The translations under genes and the position numbers were made by a program. From Bacteroidales bacterium UBA1077 (lineage in GTDB: Bacteria; Bacteroidota; Bacteroidia; Bacteroidales; UBA932): DNA of 27,294 bases. Under the pieces are notes generated by a model. The model did no database searches, had not been told where the DNA came from, and was given only the letters and a program-made list of their open reading frames with translations. This document shows positions 15,071 through 22,963 of this stretch, one piece after another. The stretch is from assembly GCA_002314195.1 (NCBI GenBank), contig DCCQ01000096.1, positions 1-27,294 on the forward strand. The letters run 5' to 3'. Position 1 is the stretch's first letter, and the number at the start of each line of letters is the position of its first letter.

Positions 15071-15703
15071 TCAGTCAGCGTTTTTCTGTTCCTTTTCTCT
15101 TAGAGATTTTTCGATTGTCGCCGAGATGATGTCGATGGCCACCTTGTTGTGCCCTCCCTGCGGAATGATGATGTCAGCGTAGCGTTTGCTCGGCTCTATA
15201 AACTGAAGGTACATCGGCTTGACTGTCTTGGTGTACCGCTCAATGACGGTCTCAACTGTCTTGCCCCTTTCCAGGATGTCCCTGGCCATCACCCTCATCA
15301 GACGGTCGTCGTCATCAGCATCCACGAATATCTTGATGTCCATCTGATCCCGCAACTCCTTGCAGGTGAACACCAGGATGCCTTCGATGATGATGACCTC
15401 CGCCGGTTCGACAGTGACTGTCTCAGTCTTGGATCTTGAACAGGTGATGTAGGAATATACCGGCTGCTCTATGGACTTTCCGTTCTTAAGGTCCTTGAGC
15501 TGGCTGCATAGAAGCCTGAAGTCTATGGCGTCTGGATGGTCGAAATTGATCTGCTGCCTCTCCTCCAGCGGAAGATGGCTGGAATCCTTGTAGTAGGAGT
15601 CTTGAGGAATCACCACTACCTTTTCCTTCAGCTTTTCGGTTATCGCATTGACGACTGTGGTCTTTCCGGAGCCTGAACCACCGGCTATTCCGATCACTAG
15701 CAT
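15071..15703 (-). CDS. udk: Uridine kinase
   Basis: Pyrimidine salvage enzyme phosphorylating uridine and cytidine with ATP or GTP. 210 residues, the usual length. P-loop GIAGGSGSGKTTV (5-17), the DSYYKD segment, NFDHPDA substrate motif, and the Asp-Arg-rich lid FVDADDDDRLMRVMARD. It starts 12 bases after the asnS stop. The start codon is in a GAATATG context, seen also for queA, ansA, pyrE and dprA. Confidence 0.95.
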   Translation of the reverse strand: MLVIGIAGGSGSGKTTVVNAITEKLKEKVVVIPQDSYYKDSSHLPLEERQQINFDHPDAIDFRLLCSQLKDLKNGKSIEQPVYSYITCSRSKTETVTVEPAEVIIIEGILVFTCKELRDQMDIKIFVDADDDDRLMRVMARDILERGKTVETVIERYTKTVKPMYLQFIEPSKRYADIIIPQGGHNKVAIDIISATIEKSLREKEQKNAD

Positions 15704-15715
15704 ATTCGTTGTTTT

Positions 15716-17113
15716 TTAGAATTCAGCGTTCTTTGGAGTTCTCGGGAACGGTATGACGTCACGGATGTTCGCCATGCCGGTGACGAAAAGCAGCAGCCTT
15801 TCGAATCCGAGTCCGAATCCGCTGTGAGGCACGGTTCCGTACCTGCGGGTGTCGATGTACCATTCGAGGTTCTTGCGGCTCATCTTCAGCTCGTCGATTC
15901 TTTGCTCCAGTTTCTCCAGTGAGGCCTCCCTCTCTGAGCCACCTATGATCTCGCCGATCTTCGGGAACAGCACGTCCATTCCGCGCACAGTCCTTCCGTC
16001 CTCGTTCTGTTTCATGTAGAAAGCCTTGATGTCCTTAGGGAAATCCGTGAGGATCACAGGCTTGCCGAAGTGTTTCTCTACCAGATAGCGCTCATGCTCG
16101 CTCTGGAAATCAGTTCCCCAGTGTACAGGGTACTCGAATTTTGTGCCGTTCTTCACTGCATCCTCCAGAATCTCTACGGCCTCTGTGTAGGTCACTCTCT
16201 GGAACGCTATTCCAAGGACACTCTTCAGTCTTTCTATAAGTTCGTCGTCGTACTTGTCGTTGAGGAACTTCAGGTCGTCCGCGCAGTTGTCGAGGGCATA
16301 CTGCACAAGGTACTTGACAAACTCTTCGGCCAGAACCATATTGTCGTTGATGTCGTAGAACGCCATCTCCGGCTCGATCATCCAGAATTCAGCGAGATGC
16401 CTTGGTGTGTTTGAGTTCTCCGCCCTGAATGTCGGTCCGAAAGTGTAGATCTCACCGACAGCCGTGGCTCCGAGCTCTCCCTCCAACTGACCGCTTACGG
16501 TAAGGCTGGTCTTCTTTCCGAAGAAGTCCTTGCTGAAATCTACTTTCCCGTTCTCTTTCTTTGGCACATTCTCAAGATTGAGTGTCGTCACTTGGAACAT
16601 GTCTCCTGCTCCCTCAGCGTCAGACTCAGTGATCAGTGGTGTGTTAAGGTAAACGAACCCCTTGTCATTGAAGAACTTGTGGATTGCAAACGCCATTGCG
16701 TGGCGGATTCTCAGCACCGCCCCGAACGTGTTTGTCCTCGGGCGGAGATGAGCCACCGTGCGCAGGTACTCAAGGGAGGTGTTCTTTTTCTGCAGAGGAT
16801 ACCTTACCGGATCACACTCGCCAAGAACCTCGATTTCCTTGGCTTGGATTTCAACGGCCTGCCCACTGCCCACAGACTCGATCAAGTCTCCGGTCACACT
16901 GATGCTGGCTCCGGTGGTGATCCTCGCGATGAGTGCCTCATCGAAGTTGGCCATGTCGGCCACTATCTGAATATTGTTTACCGTCGAGCCATCGTTAAGA
17001 GCGATGAACTTGATCTGTTTGTTACCTCTTTTGGTTCTGACCCAACCTTTGGCGAGAACTTCCTGTCCCGGTGCCGCCTTCAGAAGATCCTTCACTTTGC
17101 TCCTCGTTACCAT
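15716..17113 (-). CDS. asnS: Asparaginyl-tRNA synthetase
   Basis: Class II synthetase charging tRNA-Asn. 465 residues: N-terminal OB-fold anticodon-binding domain (about 15-105), then the catalytic domain with motif 1 region (FVYLNTPLITESDAEGAGDM), motif 2 FRAENSN with FWMIEPEMA, and C-terminal motif 3 GFGLGFERLLLFV. First gene of a seven-gene minus-strand run with gaps of 12 bases or less except a 41-base gap before the tonB-like gene. A -7 type box (TACCTTTG) lies 27 bases upstream. Confidence 0.97.
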   Translation of the reverse strand: MVTRSKVKDLLKAAPGQEVLAKGWVRTKRGNKQIKFIALNDGSTVNNIQIVADMANFDEALIARITTGASISVTGDLIESVGSGQAVEIQAKEIEVLGECDPVRYPLQKKNTSLEYLRTVAHLRPRTNTFGAVLRIRHAMAFAIHKFFNDKGFVYLNTPLITESDAEGAGDMFQVTTLNLENVPKKENGKVDFSKDFFGKKTSLTVSGQLEGELGATAVGEIYTFGPTFRAENSNTPRHLAEFWMIEPEMAFYDINDNMVLAEEFVKYLVQYALDNCADDLKFLNDKYDDELIERLKSVLGIAFQRVTYTEAVEILEDAVKNGTKFEYPVHWGTDFQSEHERYLVEKHFGKPVILTDFPKDIKAFYMKQNEDGRTVRGMDVLFPKIGEIIGGSEREASLEKLEQRIDELKMSRKNLEWYIDTRRYGTVPHSGFGLGFERLLLFVTGMANIRDVIPFPRTPKNAEF

Positions 17114-17140
17114 ATTTTTAAGACATTTGATTCAATCTCA

Positions 17141-17148
17141 CAAAGGTA
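17141..17148 (-). promoter_or_regulatory. asnS -7 promoter box
   Basis: Minus strand TACCTTTG is an exact TAnnTTTG, 27 bases before the asnS start. The -33 position falls in the T tract of the exbD terminator and has no clean TTG. Leader of about 20 bases. Confidence 0.55.
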
Positions 17149-17158
17149 GTATAAAAAT

Positions 17159-17196
17159 CAAAAAAAAGAAAGGGACTAACCGTCAGGCCAGTCCCT
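17159..17196 (-). terminator. Intrinsic terminator of the exbB-exbD operon
   Basis: Minus strand AGGGACT (17196-17190), 12-base loop, AGTCCCT (17177-17171), then TTCTTTTTTTTG. Lies 23 bases past the last exbD stop and just before the asnS promoter, so it separates the two minus-strand operons. Confidence 0.9.
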
Positions 17197-17218
17197 CTCT
17201 CAAATATTTCAAGAATGA

Positions 17219-17683
17219 TTACTTGTTCTCCGCCTTTCTGGCAGCGTACATTATCTTGAGGGCGGAGCAGCGTCTGAGTTCCTGCTTAACGTCCGTCACG
17301 ATACCCATTCTTGCGTCCTCATCTGCCTTGATAGAGACCTGCATCAACTGGCGGTCAGCCTCGCTCATCGCGTCGCGTTCGGCGGCGATGAAGTCACGGA
17401 TGTCGTTCGTTGTCTTGAAAGAGTCATTCAGCTGGATACGCGCCTCGGTACCATACTGGCTCTGATATTGAGCGGTAGGGGAACCGATGTAGATATATGA
17501 TGCCAAATCCTTTCTCTCAAGTTTCGCCACTTCCGTAGCTTCAGGAAGTCTTACCCTGACCTTGACTTCCGTGGAACGGAGCTGTGAGGTCACCATGAAG
17601 AAGAACAGGAACATGAACACGATGTCTGAGCTGGTTCCCAACTCCGGCATTTCTTTTTTACCGCTTCTTTTAAAATTAGGCAT
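17219..17683 (-). CDS. ExbD/TolR family biopolymer transport protein (second copy)
   Basis: Inner-membrane partner of ExbB. 154 residues: short basic cytoplasmic N-terminus, one transmembrane helix (about 19-37) that keeps the proton-carrying Asp (D20 in GTSSDIVFMFLFFFMVTS), then a periplasmic domain of about 115 residues. Starts 17 bases after the preceding exbD stop. It differs strongly in sequence from that exbD, so the two probably have distinct positions or the complex is heteromeric. Final gene before the terminator. Confidence 0.9.
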   Translation of the reverse strand: MPNFKRSGKKEMPELGTSSDIVFMFLFFFMVTSQLRSTEVKVRVRLPEATEVAKLERKDLASYIYIGSPTAQYQSQYGTEARIQLNDSFKTTNDIRDFIAAERDAMSEADRQLMQVSIKADEDARMGIVTDVKQELRRCSALKIMYAARKAENK

Positions 17684-17700
17684 TGTCTTTTCCTCCTGTT

Positions 17701-18276
17701 TTACTTTTTGGTGACATCCTTAGGCTCTGCCTCGGAAATGTTCTGTGGAATCGCTTCCCTGACAATCTTCTGCTGTTCTTCAGTGAGGAAGGCGTAGGCC
17801 TTTCCGTAATTCTGTTTGCAGAAGTCGTCACGGACTTCATTGATAGCCTTCACGAGTTCGTTCTGAACGGCGATGTAGGCTCTGTAACTTGTTCCACGGT
17901 CGTTCTGAAGTGAGATGACTCCCTTGGAAACCGGGTATTCACCGTAGCCCTCTATCGTCTTCATCTCCCTCTCCGGAAGGTTAGGATCATTGTTAGGGTT
18001 GGTGATGAATTCCTTGATTTTGTCCTTGAGCTGGCTAACATCCATAAGCTGGTCACCGGCAAACAGTCTGTCGGAAGAGTTGATCTTCACGATGATGATG
18101 TTACGCTTGTTGACCTTCGTGTCTTCCGTCTTCTGATTCTGATCAGGCATAGGAGGGAGACGGCGCTGCAGACCTGACTGCTGATCCATTGTGGACGTCA
18201 TCAGGAAGTAGCAGAGCAGAAGGAACGCGATATCGGCTGTCGATTGTGTGTTCAGTCCCGGTGTTTTTCTTGCCAT
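17701..18276 (-). CDS. ExbD/TolR family biopolymer transport protein (first copy, long periplasmic domain)
   Basis: 191 residues: MARKTPGLNTQSTADIAF places the conserved transmembrane Asp at residue 16, with the helix running to about residue 30. The periplasmic part is about 160 residues, longer than classical ExbD (about 140 in total). It includes a Pro/Gln-rich segment after the membrane (QRRLPPMPDQNQK) and a charged C-terminus ending in PKDVTKK. Nine bases after the small membrane protein. The pair of dissimilar ExbDs following ExbB is, to my knowledge, usual in Bacteroidota. Confidence 0.9.
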   Translation of the reverse strand: MARKTPGLNTQSTADIAFLLLCYFLMTSTMDQQSGLQRRLPPMPDQNQKTEDTKVNKRNIIIVKINSSDRLFAGDQLMDVSQLKDKIKEFITNPNNDPNLPEREMKTIEGYGEYPVSKGVISLQNDRGTSYRAYIAVQNELVKAINEVRDDFCKQNYGKAYAFLTEEQQKIVREAIPQNISEAEPKDVTKK

Positions 18277-18285
18277 AGCTAGATG

Positions 18286-18696
18286 TTATTTGTTGTTGAT
18301 AGCGTCTCTGACTGCGCCTACGATGATGGAGATTATTGCTGCACCACCAAGTACATAGACCAGAAGAAGCATTGTGTCAGTTAGTTTCAGCCATTGTGTG
18401 CTTGGCTGTGTCTTGACATTGAGTGCCGGTGCGCCCGATGAGAGCACATAGGCCAGAACAACCAAGGCTGCGATTCCAACCACCACACCGGCGGCCTTGA
18501 GCAGATTCTTAGGGTTGTTCTTACCAGCGATGAATATCGCGAGTCCAATCCAGATAACTACTGCCGCAAAGAAGAGGAAGTAAGTGTATCTGAGAAGGAG
18601 GTCAACGGACGAGCCTCCATTGACGAAGGCTAAGATTCCGAAGACGATCCCAAGGAGTCCCAATACCCATCCGGTTATTTTGAATATCTTATTCAT
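18286..18696 (-). CDS. Small multi-pass membrane protein of the exb operon
   Basis: 136 residues with about four transmembrane segments (near 7-28, 33-54, 67-88 and 110-130), and short loops such as AGKNNPKNLLK on the cytoplasmic or periplasmic side. No catalytic motif and no family I can name. It sits 32 bases after exbB and 9 before the first exbD, in one operon with a shared terminator, so it is probably an accessory subunit or assembly factor of the proton-driven ExbBD complex. Confidence 0.8.
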   Translation of the reverse strand: MNKIFKITGWVLGLLGIVFGILAFVNGGSSVDLLLRYTYFLFFAAVVIWIGLAIFIAGKNNPKNLLKAAGVVVGIAALVVLAYVLSSGAPALNVKTQPSTQWLKLTDTMLLLVYVLGGAAIISIIVGAVRDAINNK

Positions 18697-18728
18697 TATA
18701 ATCAGATTCTAAAAATTGTCGCTACAAA

Positions 18729-19535
18729 TTATTTCTTCTGGTTCTTGGCAAGAACGTCAACGAGATCGATGGAAGCATTCTCCATGTCTATAGAGAGAGC
18801 ATCGATTCTGGAAAGAATATAGTTGTAGAACACCTGGAGAATCATGGCGACGATAAGACCACCGACGGTGGTGATAAGGGCCACCTTCATACCTCCGGCA
18901 ACGATGTTAGGTGAAATGTCACCAGCGGCCTCGATGGCATCGAAGGCCTGTACCATACCGATTACAGTTCCCAAGAATCCGAGAGAAGGAGCAAGGGCGA
19001 TGAACAGGGCGATCCATGAAAGGTTGTTCTCCATAAGGCTCATCTGAACTCCACCGGCAGAGGTGATTCTCTTTTCAACTACATCAAGACCTTCATCATA
19101 GTGGTTGAGACCATCGTAGAAGATGCTGGCTACAGGACCCTTGGTGTCACGGCAAACTGCTTTGGCCTTCTCAACGCCACCCTGAGCGAGAGCAGCCTCA
19201 ACGTTCTTAAGGAGCTTCTTGGTGTTTGTCTTTGAGAATGAGAGGTAAAGGATTCTCTCGATTGCGAGGGCAAGACCGATGATGAGGCAGATGAGAATCA
19301 TGGACATGAAGCCCGGACCTCCCTGGATGAAGTAGGTCTTGATCTGCTGGTGCATAGGAACGTCCTCGCCGGTACCCTTGAGGAGATCCTCAGCGGACAT
19401 TGGCTGAGCAGCGGCGGTCTCAACTTGCTCTGTTGCGGCTGCGTTGTCAGCGGCTGGCTGATCCTGAGCGGATGCGATGTTTGCAGTGAAGGTGAGAACA
19501 CCTGCTACTGCCAAAAACATGAAAAACTTTTTCAT
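18729..19535 (-). CDS. exbB: ExbB/TolQ/MotA family proton channel protein
   Basis: Forms the pentameric proton channel around the ExbD helices and drives TonB. 268 residues. It begins with a cleavable signal peptide (MKKFF to ASAQ, about 23 residues) and an Ala/Gln-rich segment, a feature of Bacteroidota ExbB. Membrane helices: about 75-95 (MSMILICLIIGLALAIERI), about 168-190 and about 205-240. The MotA_ExbB core motif is WIALFIALAPSLGFLGTVIGMV. First gene of the four-gene operon; upstream 19536-19663 has no convincing TAnnTTTG box. Confidence 0.95.
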   Translation of the reverse strand: MKKFFMFLAVAGVLTFTANIASAQDQPAADNAAATEQVETAAAQPMSAEDLLKGTGEDVPMHQQIKTYFIQGGPGFMSMILICLIIGLALAIERILYLSFSKTNTKKLLKNVEAALAQGGVEKAKAVCRDTKGPVASIFYDGLNHYDEGLDVVEKRITSAGGVQMSLMENNLSWIALFIALAPSLGFLGTVIGMVQAFDAIEAAGDISPNIVAGGMKVALITTVGGLIVAMILQVFYNYILSRIDALSIDMENASIDLVDVLAKNQKK

Positions 19536-19663
19536 AACTGTTTTTGTGTGTTTAATTTAAATTGATAATGTATAAATAGTTATCTTTTCCTGTGGCTTTG
19601 GGACGGCGCAAAACCGTCTAAAAAACCGTTGCAATTTACTAAATTATTTCCAATTGGCAATAA

Positions 19664-20698
19664 TTATAGGGAAATTTCTCCTTGCAGATTGTTGGCGAGC
19701 ATGGACTTCACACATTCGTTGTCTGAGGTCCTGCCCATCAGGTAGAACAGTTTCGCGAGCGCGCTTTCTGTCGTGATGTCGGCTCCGGAGACCACCCCGG
19801 CCTTCTCCAAGGCTTTCCCGGTGGCGTAGATGTCCATATTGACTGTGCCGGACAGACACTGTGTCACATTCATCAATACTTTCCCCATCCCGGAGGCTTC
19901 CTTCACGATGTCCAGGAACCATTGCTTTGACGGAGCGTTGCCTGAACCATAGGTCTCGATGATGGCCGCGCGGATGTCGGGACCGCAAAGGAAATATCTC
20001 ATGACCTGCGGGGTGATGCCTGGATGCACTTTCAGAATGGAGACTCTTGTGTCAAGTCTGGTGCTGATCCTCAAAGGCTCGTCCCAGACCGCCGGCTTGC
20101 GGATGACATTGTCATTGTACTTTATGCTGATTCCGGCCTCGGCCAGCGGCGGGCAGTTCGGGGATCTGAACGCGCTGAAATCCTCGGAACTGATCTTGAC
20201 GCTGCGATTGCCTCTCAATAATTTTGAATTGAAGAATATGCAGACTTCCGGCACGCGCGGGTGACCGTCTTGATCCTTGGCGGAGGCTATCTCGACGGCG
20301 GAAATCAGATTTTCTTTCCCGTCCGTGCGCGGGACCCCGATCGGAAGCTGGCTTCCGGTGAAAACCACAGGCTTGGCGATATTCTCCAGCATGAAGCTGA
20401 GCGCCGAAGCCGAATAGGCCATGGTGTCGGTCCCGTGCAGGACGACAAATCCGTCATAGTCATCGTACCTTTTCTGGATCAGAGACGCAAGCGACTGCCA
20501 AAAGGAAGGTTCGACATCCGAAGAATCGATCAGCGGGTCGAACGTGTAGGCGTCGATGCGGAGGGCGAACTTTTTCAGTTCCGGCACCTCGTCAAGGATT
20601 TGCCTGAAGTCGAACGGCTTGAGTGTCAGATCTGTGGAATCCTGTTTCATCCCGATCGTGCCGCCTGTGTAAATCATCAGTATAGAAGATCTTCTCAT
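19664..20698 (-). CDS. ansA: Type I (cytoplasmic) L-asparaginase
   Basis: Hydrolyses asparagine to aspartate and ammonia. 344 residues without a signal peptide, as in cytoplasmic type I enzymes. The catalytic threonines are in YTGGTIGM and in VVLHGTDTMAYSAS, with the family FTGSQLPIG segment following. The start ATG overlaps the tatD stop (ATGA), so translation is probably coupled to tatD. The start lies in a GAATATG context. Confidence 0.95.
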   Translation of the reverse strand: MRRSSILMIYTGGTIGMKQDSTDLTLKPFDFRQILDEVPELKKFALRIDAYTFDPLIDSSDVEPSFWQSLASLIQKRYDDYDGFVVLHGTDTMAYSASALSFMLENIAKPVVFTGSQLPIGVPRTDGKENLISAVEIASAKDQDGHPRVPEVCIFFNSKLLRGNRSVKISSEDFSAFRSPNCPPLAEAGISIKYNDNVIRKPAVWDEPLRISTRLDTRVSILKVHPGITPQVMRYFLCGPDIRAAIIETYGSGNAPSKQWFLDIVKEASGMGKVLMNVTQCLSGTVNMDIYATGKALEKAGVVSGADITTESALAKLFYLMGRTSDNECVKSMLANNLQGEISL

Positions 20699-21477
20699 AT
20701 TCCGAAAAGAGTTTTTACGTTGTTGGTGGTGATTTCCGCGACCTCTTCTACCGTCAAGCCTTTCAGTTCGGCTATCTTCGCGGCTATCAAGGGAATGTAG
20801 GCGCTTTCGTTCCGCGTGCCTCTGTGTGGGACCGGAGTCAGGTAAGGCGCGTCGGTCTCAAGCACGATTCTCTCAAGCGGGACATTTCTGACCACATCAG
20901 CCAATCCGGCGTTTTTGAACGTCACCACGCCTCCGACACCGATGCGCCAGTCTCCGAGTTTTTGTATTTCAAGGTAGGACTCCAGACTGCCGCTGTAGGC
21001 ATGCATATTCCCTCTCAAACCTTTGTGCCTGCGAAGAATCTCCAGAAAGTCGCCCATCGCGTCGCGGAGGTGGATGTTGACCGGAAGATCCCTTTCCGAG
21101 GCGAAATCAAGCTGCCATTCCAAGGCTTCCTTCTGTTCCTGCGCGAACTCTTTCCCTTCATGGTAGTCAAGGCCTATCTCGCCGACAGCCACTACTTTGC
21201 GTCCTGTCTTTGCTTCCCACTCGTCGAGAAATCCCACCATGGAATCCAATTCCTGACGCCAATCCTTTCCAACTGAGCCTGGATAAAGTCCGATCATTGG
21301 GCGTAGCGCCTCCGGGTGCCGGTCCACAAGCGCGAACATCGCCTCACGTTCCGAACCGTCAATGTCTGGCTGGAGCATGAGTCGGATTCCCGCCGCCTGT
21401 GCCCTGCCGATGCAGGCATCCTCCTCTCCTGAATAGGCTGCATCACTCAGGTGACAATGTGTGTCTATGAATATCAT
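20695..21477 (-). CDS. tatD: TatD family metal-dependent deoxyribonuclease
   Basis: Metal-dependent hydrolase, 260 residues, TIM-barrel fold. Metal and active-site residues: DTHCHLSD (5-12), the Glu of GEIGLDYH, HLRD, HAYSGS and ETDAPYL, in family order. TatD proteins act as 3'-5' exonucleases or DNases in repair or quality control; a substrate cannot be assigned here. First of a two-gene unit with ansA. A TATCTTTG box ends five bases before the ATG. Confidence 0.93.
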   Translation of the reverse strand: MIFIDTHCHLSDAAYSGEEDACIGRAQAAGIRLMLQPDIDGSEREAMFALVDRHPEALRPMIGLYPGSVGKDWRQELDSMVGFLDEWEAKTGRKVVAVGEIGLDYHEGKEFAQEQKEALEWQLDFASERDLPVNIHLRDAMGDFLEILRRHKGLRGNMHAYSGSLESYLEIQKLGDWRIGVGGVVTFKNAGLADVVRNVPLERIVLETDAPYLTPVPHRGTRNESAYIPLIAAKIAELKGLTVEEVAEITTNNVKTLFGI

Positions 21478-21482
21478 GGCCC

Positions 21483-21490
21483 CAAAGATA
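21483..21490 (-). promoter_or_regulatory. Candidate tatD -7 box, 5 bases before ATG
   Basis: Minus strand TATCTTTG is an exact TAnnTTTG, separated by GGGCC from the tatD ATG at 21477. No TTG at the -33 position. Transcription from here would give a leaderless or nearly leaderless message. Confidence 0.5.
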
Positions 21491-21761
21491 GTGAAAACCG
21501 GCCGAAGAATAAGATGCGACAGTGATTAATTTGAAAGGTTCTTCCGGGGCGAAGGAGCAAGAGGATATAAAAAACAGAAATATTCATAAAATACGTAAAT
21601 ATTTTCAGTTCATACCCCCTTTTTTCCCTTGAAATGACGCAAATTGCGCTGATGCTTCCGGCGATCCGGGAAGTGGATTGATGGTGGCCTGGTGCGTCTT
21701 GGGATATGAAATGGCGATCGCCTGCCCGCAAGAATTGGACATATGAATATGACTGTTTGAC

Positions 21762-21769
21762 TATGTTTG
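21762..21769 (+). promoter_or_regulatory. Candidate dprA -7 box, 5 bases before ATG
   Basis: TATGTTTG fits TAnnTTTG and lies five bases before the ATG at 21775. A TTG at 21735-21737 is 24 bases upstream, longer than the usual 19-21. If real, ATG 21775 is the start and the message is leaderless. The in-frame ATG at 21763 lies inside this box and the one at 21706 lies upstream of it. Confidence 0.35.
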
Positions 21770-21774
21770 GGAAT

Positions 21775-22938
21775 ATGGAGGTTACATTTGAGGAGAGGGC
21801 CGCGCTTTGCGCCCTCAACAGGATTTTTGGATTCGAGCCTAGGATAGGTCTGAGGCTTGTGGAGACTTTGGGCAGTGCTGTGGCTGTCTTTAATGAGCCT
21901 GGTGAGGTGGCCGGAACATTGGGCGTGTGTTCAAGGCTCAAGTACGCTCCGCTGATCACAGGCAGCGCCTTTGAATCGGCGGCGATGGAGTTGGAGTGGC
22001 TGGAGAGGGAGGGGGGCGCTTTCCTTGGAATAGGGGAGGAGGGCTATCCGGCTCTTCTCATGGAGTGCGATGACCCTCCTATCGGACTTTATTATAAAGG
22101 TGTGTCTCGTCCTCGGGATGTCTTCGAAGGGATTCCGCAGATTGCCGTTGTCGGCACGAGAGGATTGACTTGCTATGGAAAGGATTGGTGTCACAGGATA
22201 GTGGAGTCGATGTCTAAATCCAGGATCAAACCTTTGATTGTCAGTGGCTTGGCGTTAGGGGTGGATGTCGCCGCCCATAGGACGGCGCTGGATTGCGGTC
22301 TTCCGACTGTGGCGGTGATGGCCACCGGGATAGACGATTTGTATCCGTTCCGGAACAAAGATGTCGGTGAGAGGATAGCGTCGACTCCGGGTTGCGCCTT
22401 GGTCACGGATTACCCTCCAGGCACGGCGGCAGTGAGGCTCAACTTCCTGCGCCGCAACAGGATAATCGCTGGAATATGCAGGGCCACGATTCTCGTTGAG
22501 TCCAAAATCAGGGGCGGCGGCATGATGACGGCCCGTCTGGCGGCTTCTTATGGTCGGGATGTTTACGCATTGCCCGGCAGGATTGACGATCCGGTCTCCC
22601 AAGGCTGCAATCTGCTCATCAGGGAGAACGTGGCCGAGCAGATAGGGGATCTCGGCGAGTTGATGGCCAAACTTGGGTTGGGACAGACTGACCTGAACCT
22701 CAAATCGGATTTCAAGGCTCAGGTGGAATCATATTACAGAGGACAATTGCCTGATGATGAATATGAAGATGTCGTCAAATTGGCTTCGTTGATAAAATCT
22801 CGGCGAGGCGTGTCCATAGACGAGTTGTGCCAAAAACTGAAATGGACCTACAGCCGTGTCACCAGGCTCGCCACAATCCTTGAATGTGACGGATTCATCA
22901 CGGTTGATCTTCTCCAGCACTGCTGCGCGAAAAAGTAG
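21775..22938 (+). CDS. dprA: DNA processing protein DprA (Smf)
   Basis: Binds incoming single-stranded DNA and loads RecA during natural transformation; it is also widespread in species not known to be competent. From ATG 21775 it has 387 residues; the N-terminal homology (EERAALCALNRIFGFEPR) begins just after. Order: helical SAM-like region (about 1-80), then the Rossmann-like DprA core with IAVVGTRGLTCYGKDW, SGLALGVDVAAHRTAL, LNFLRRNRIIAGI and ALPGRIDDPVSQGCN, and a C-terminal winged-helix-like domain (about 315-385, RRGVSIDELCQKLKW). Start uncertain: 21706 and 21763 are also in frame. It stands alone on the plus strand between tatD and queA. Confidence 0.93.
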   Translation: MEVTFEERAALCALNRIFGFEPRIGLRLVETLGSAVAVFNEPGEVAGTLGVCSRLKYAPLITGSAFESAAMELEWLEREGGAFLGIGEEGYPALLMECDDPPIGLYYKGVSRPRDVFEGIPQIAVVGTRGLTCYGKDWCHRIVESMSKSRIKPLIVSGLALGVDVAAHRTALDCGLPTVAVMATGIDDLYPFRNKDVGERIASTPGCALVTDYPPGTAAVRLNFLRRNRIIAGICRATILVESKIRGGGMMTARLAASYGRDVYALPGRIDDPVSQGCNLLIRENVAEQIGDLGELMAKLGLGQTDLNLKSDFKAQVESYYRGQLPDDEYEDVVKLASLIKSRRGVSIDELCQKLKWTYSRVTRLATILECDGFITVDLLQHCCAKK

Positions 22939-22963
22939 GGATGCCGAGGCGCGGTGCCGGCCG

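Noticed and set aside
19602..19618. Hairpin GACGG-cgcaaaa-CCGTC between ansA and exbB as a terminator
   Set aside because: Short 5-bp stem and no U tract after it on the minus strand, where the neighbouring genes are transcribed.
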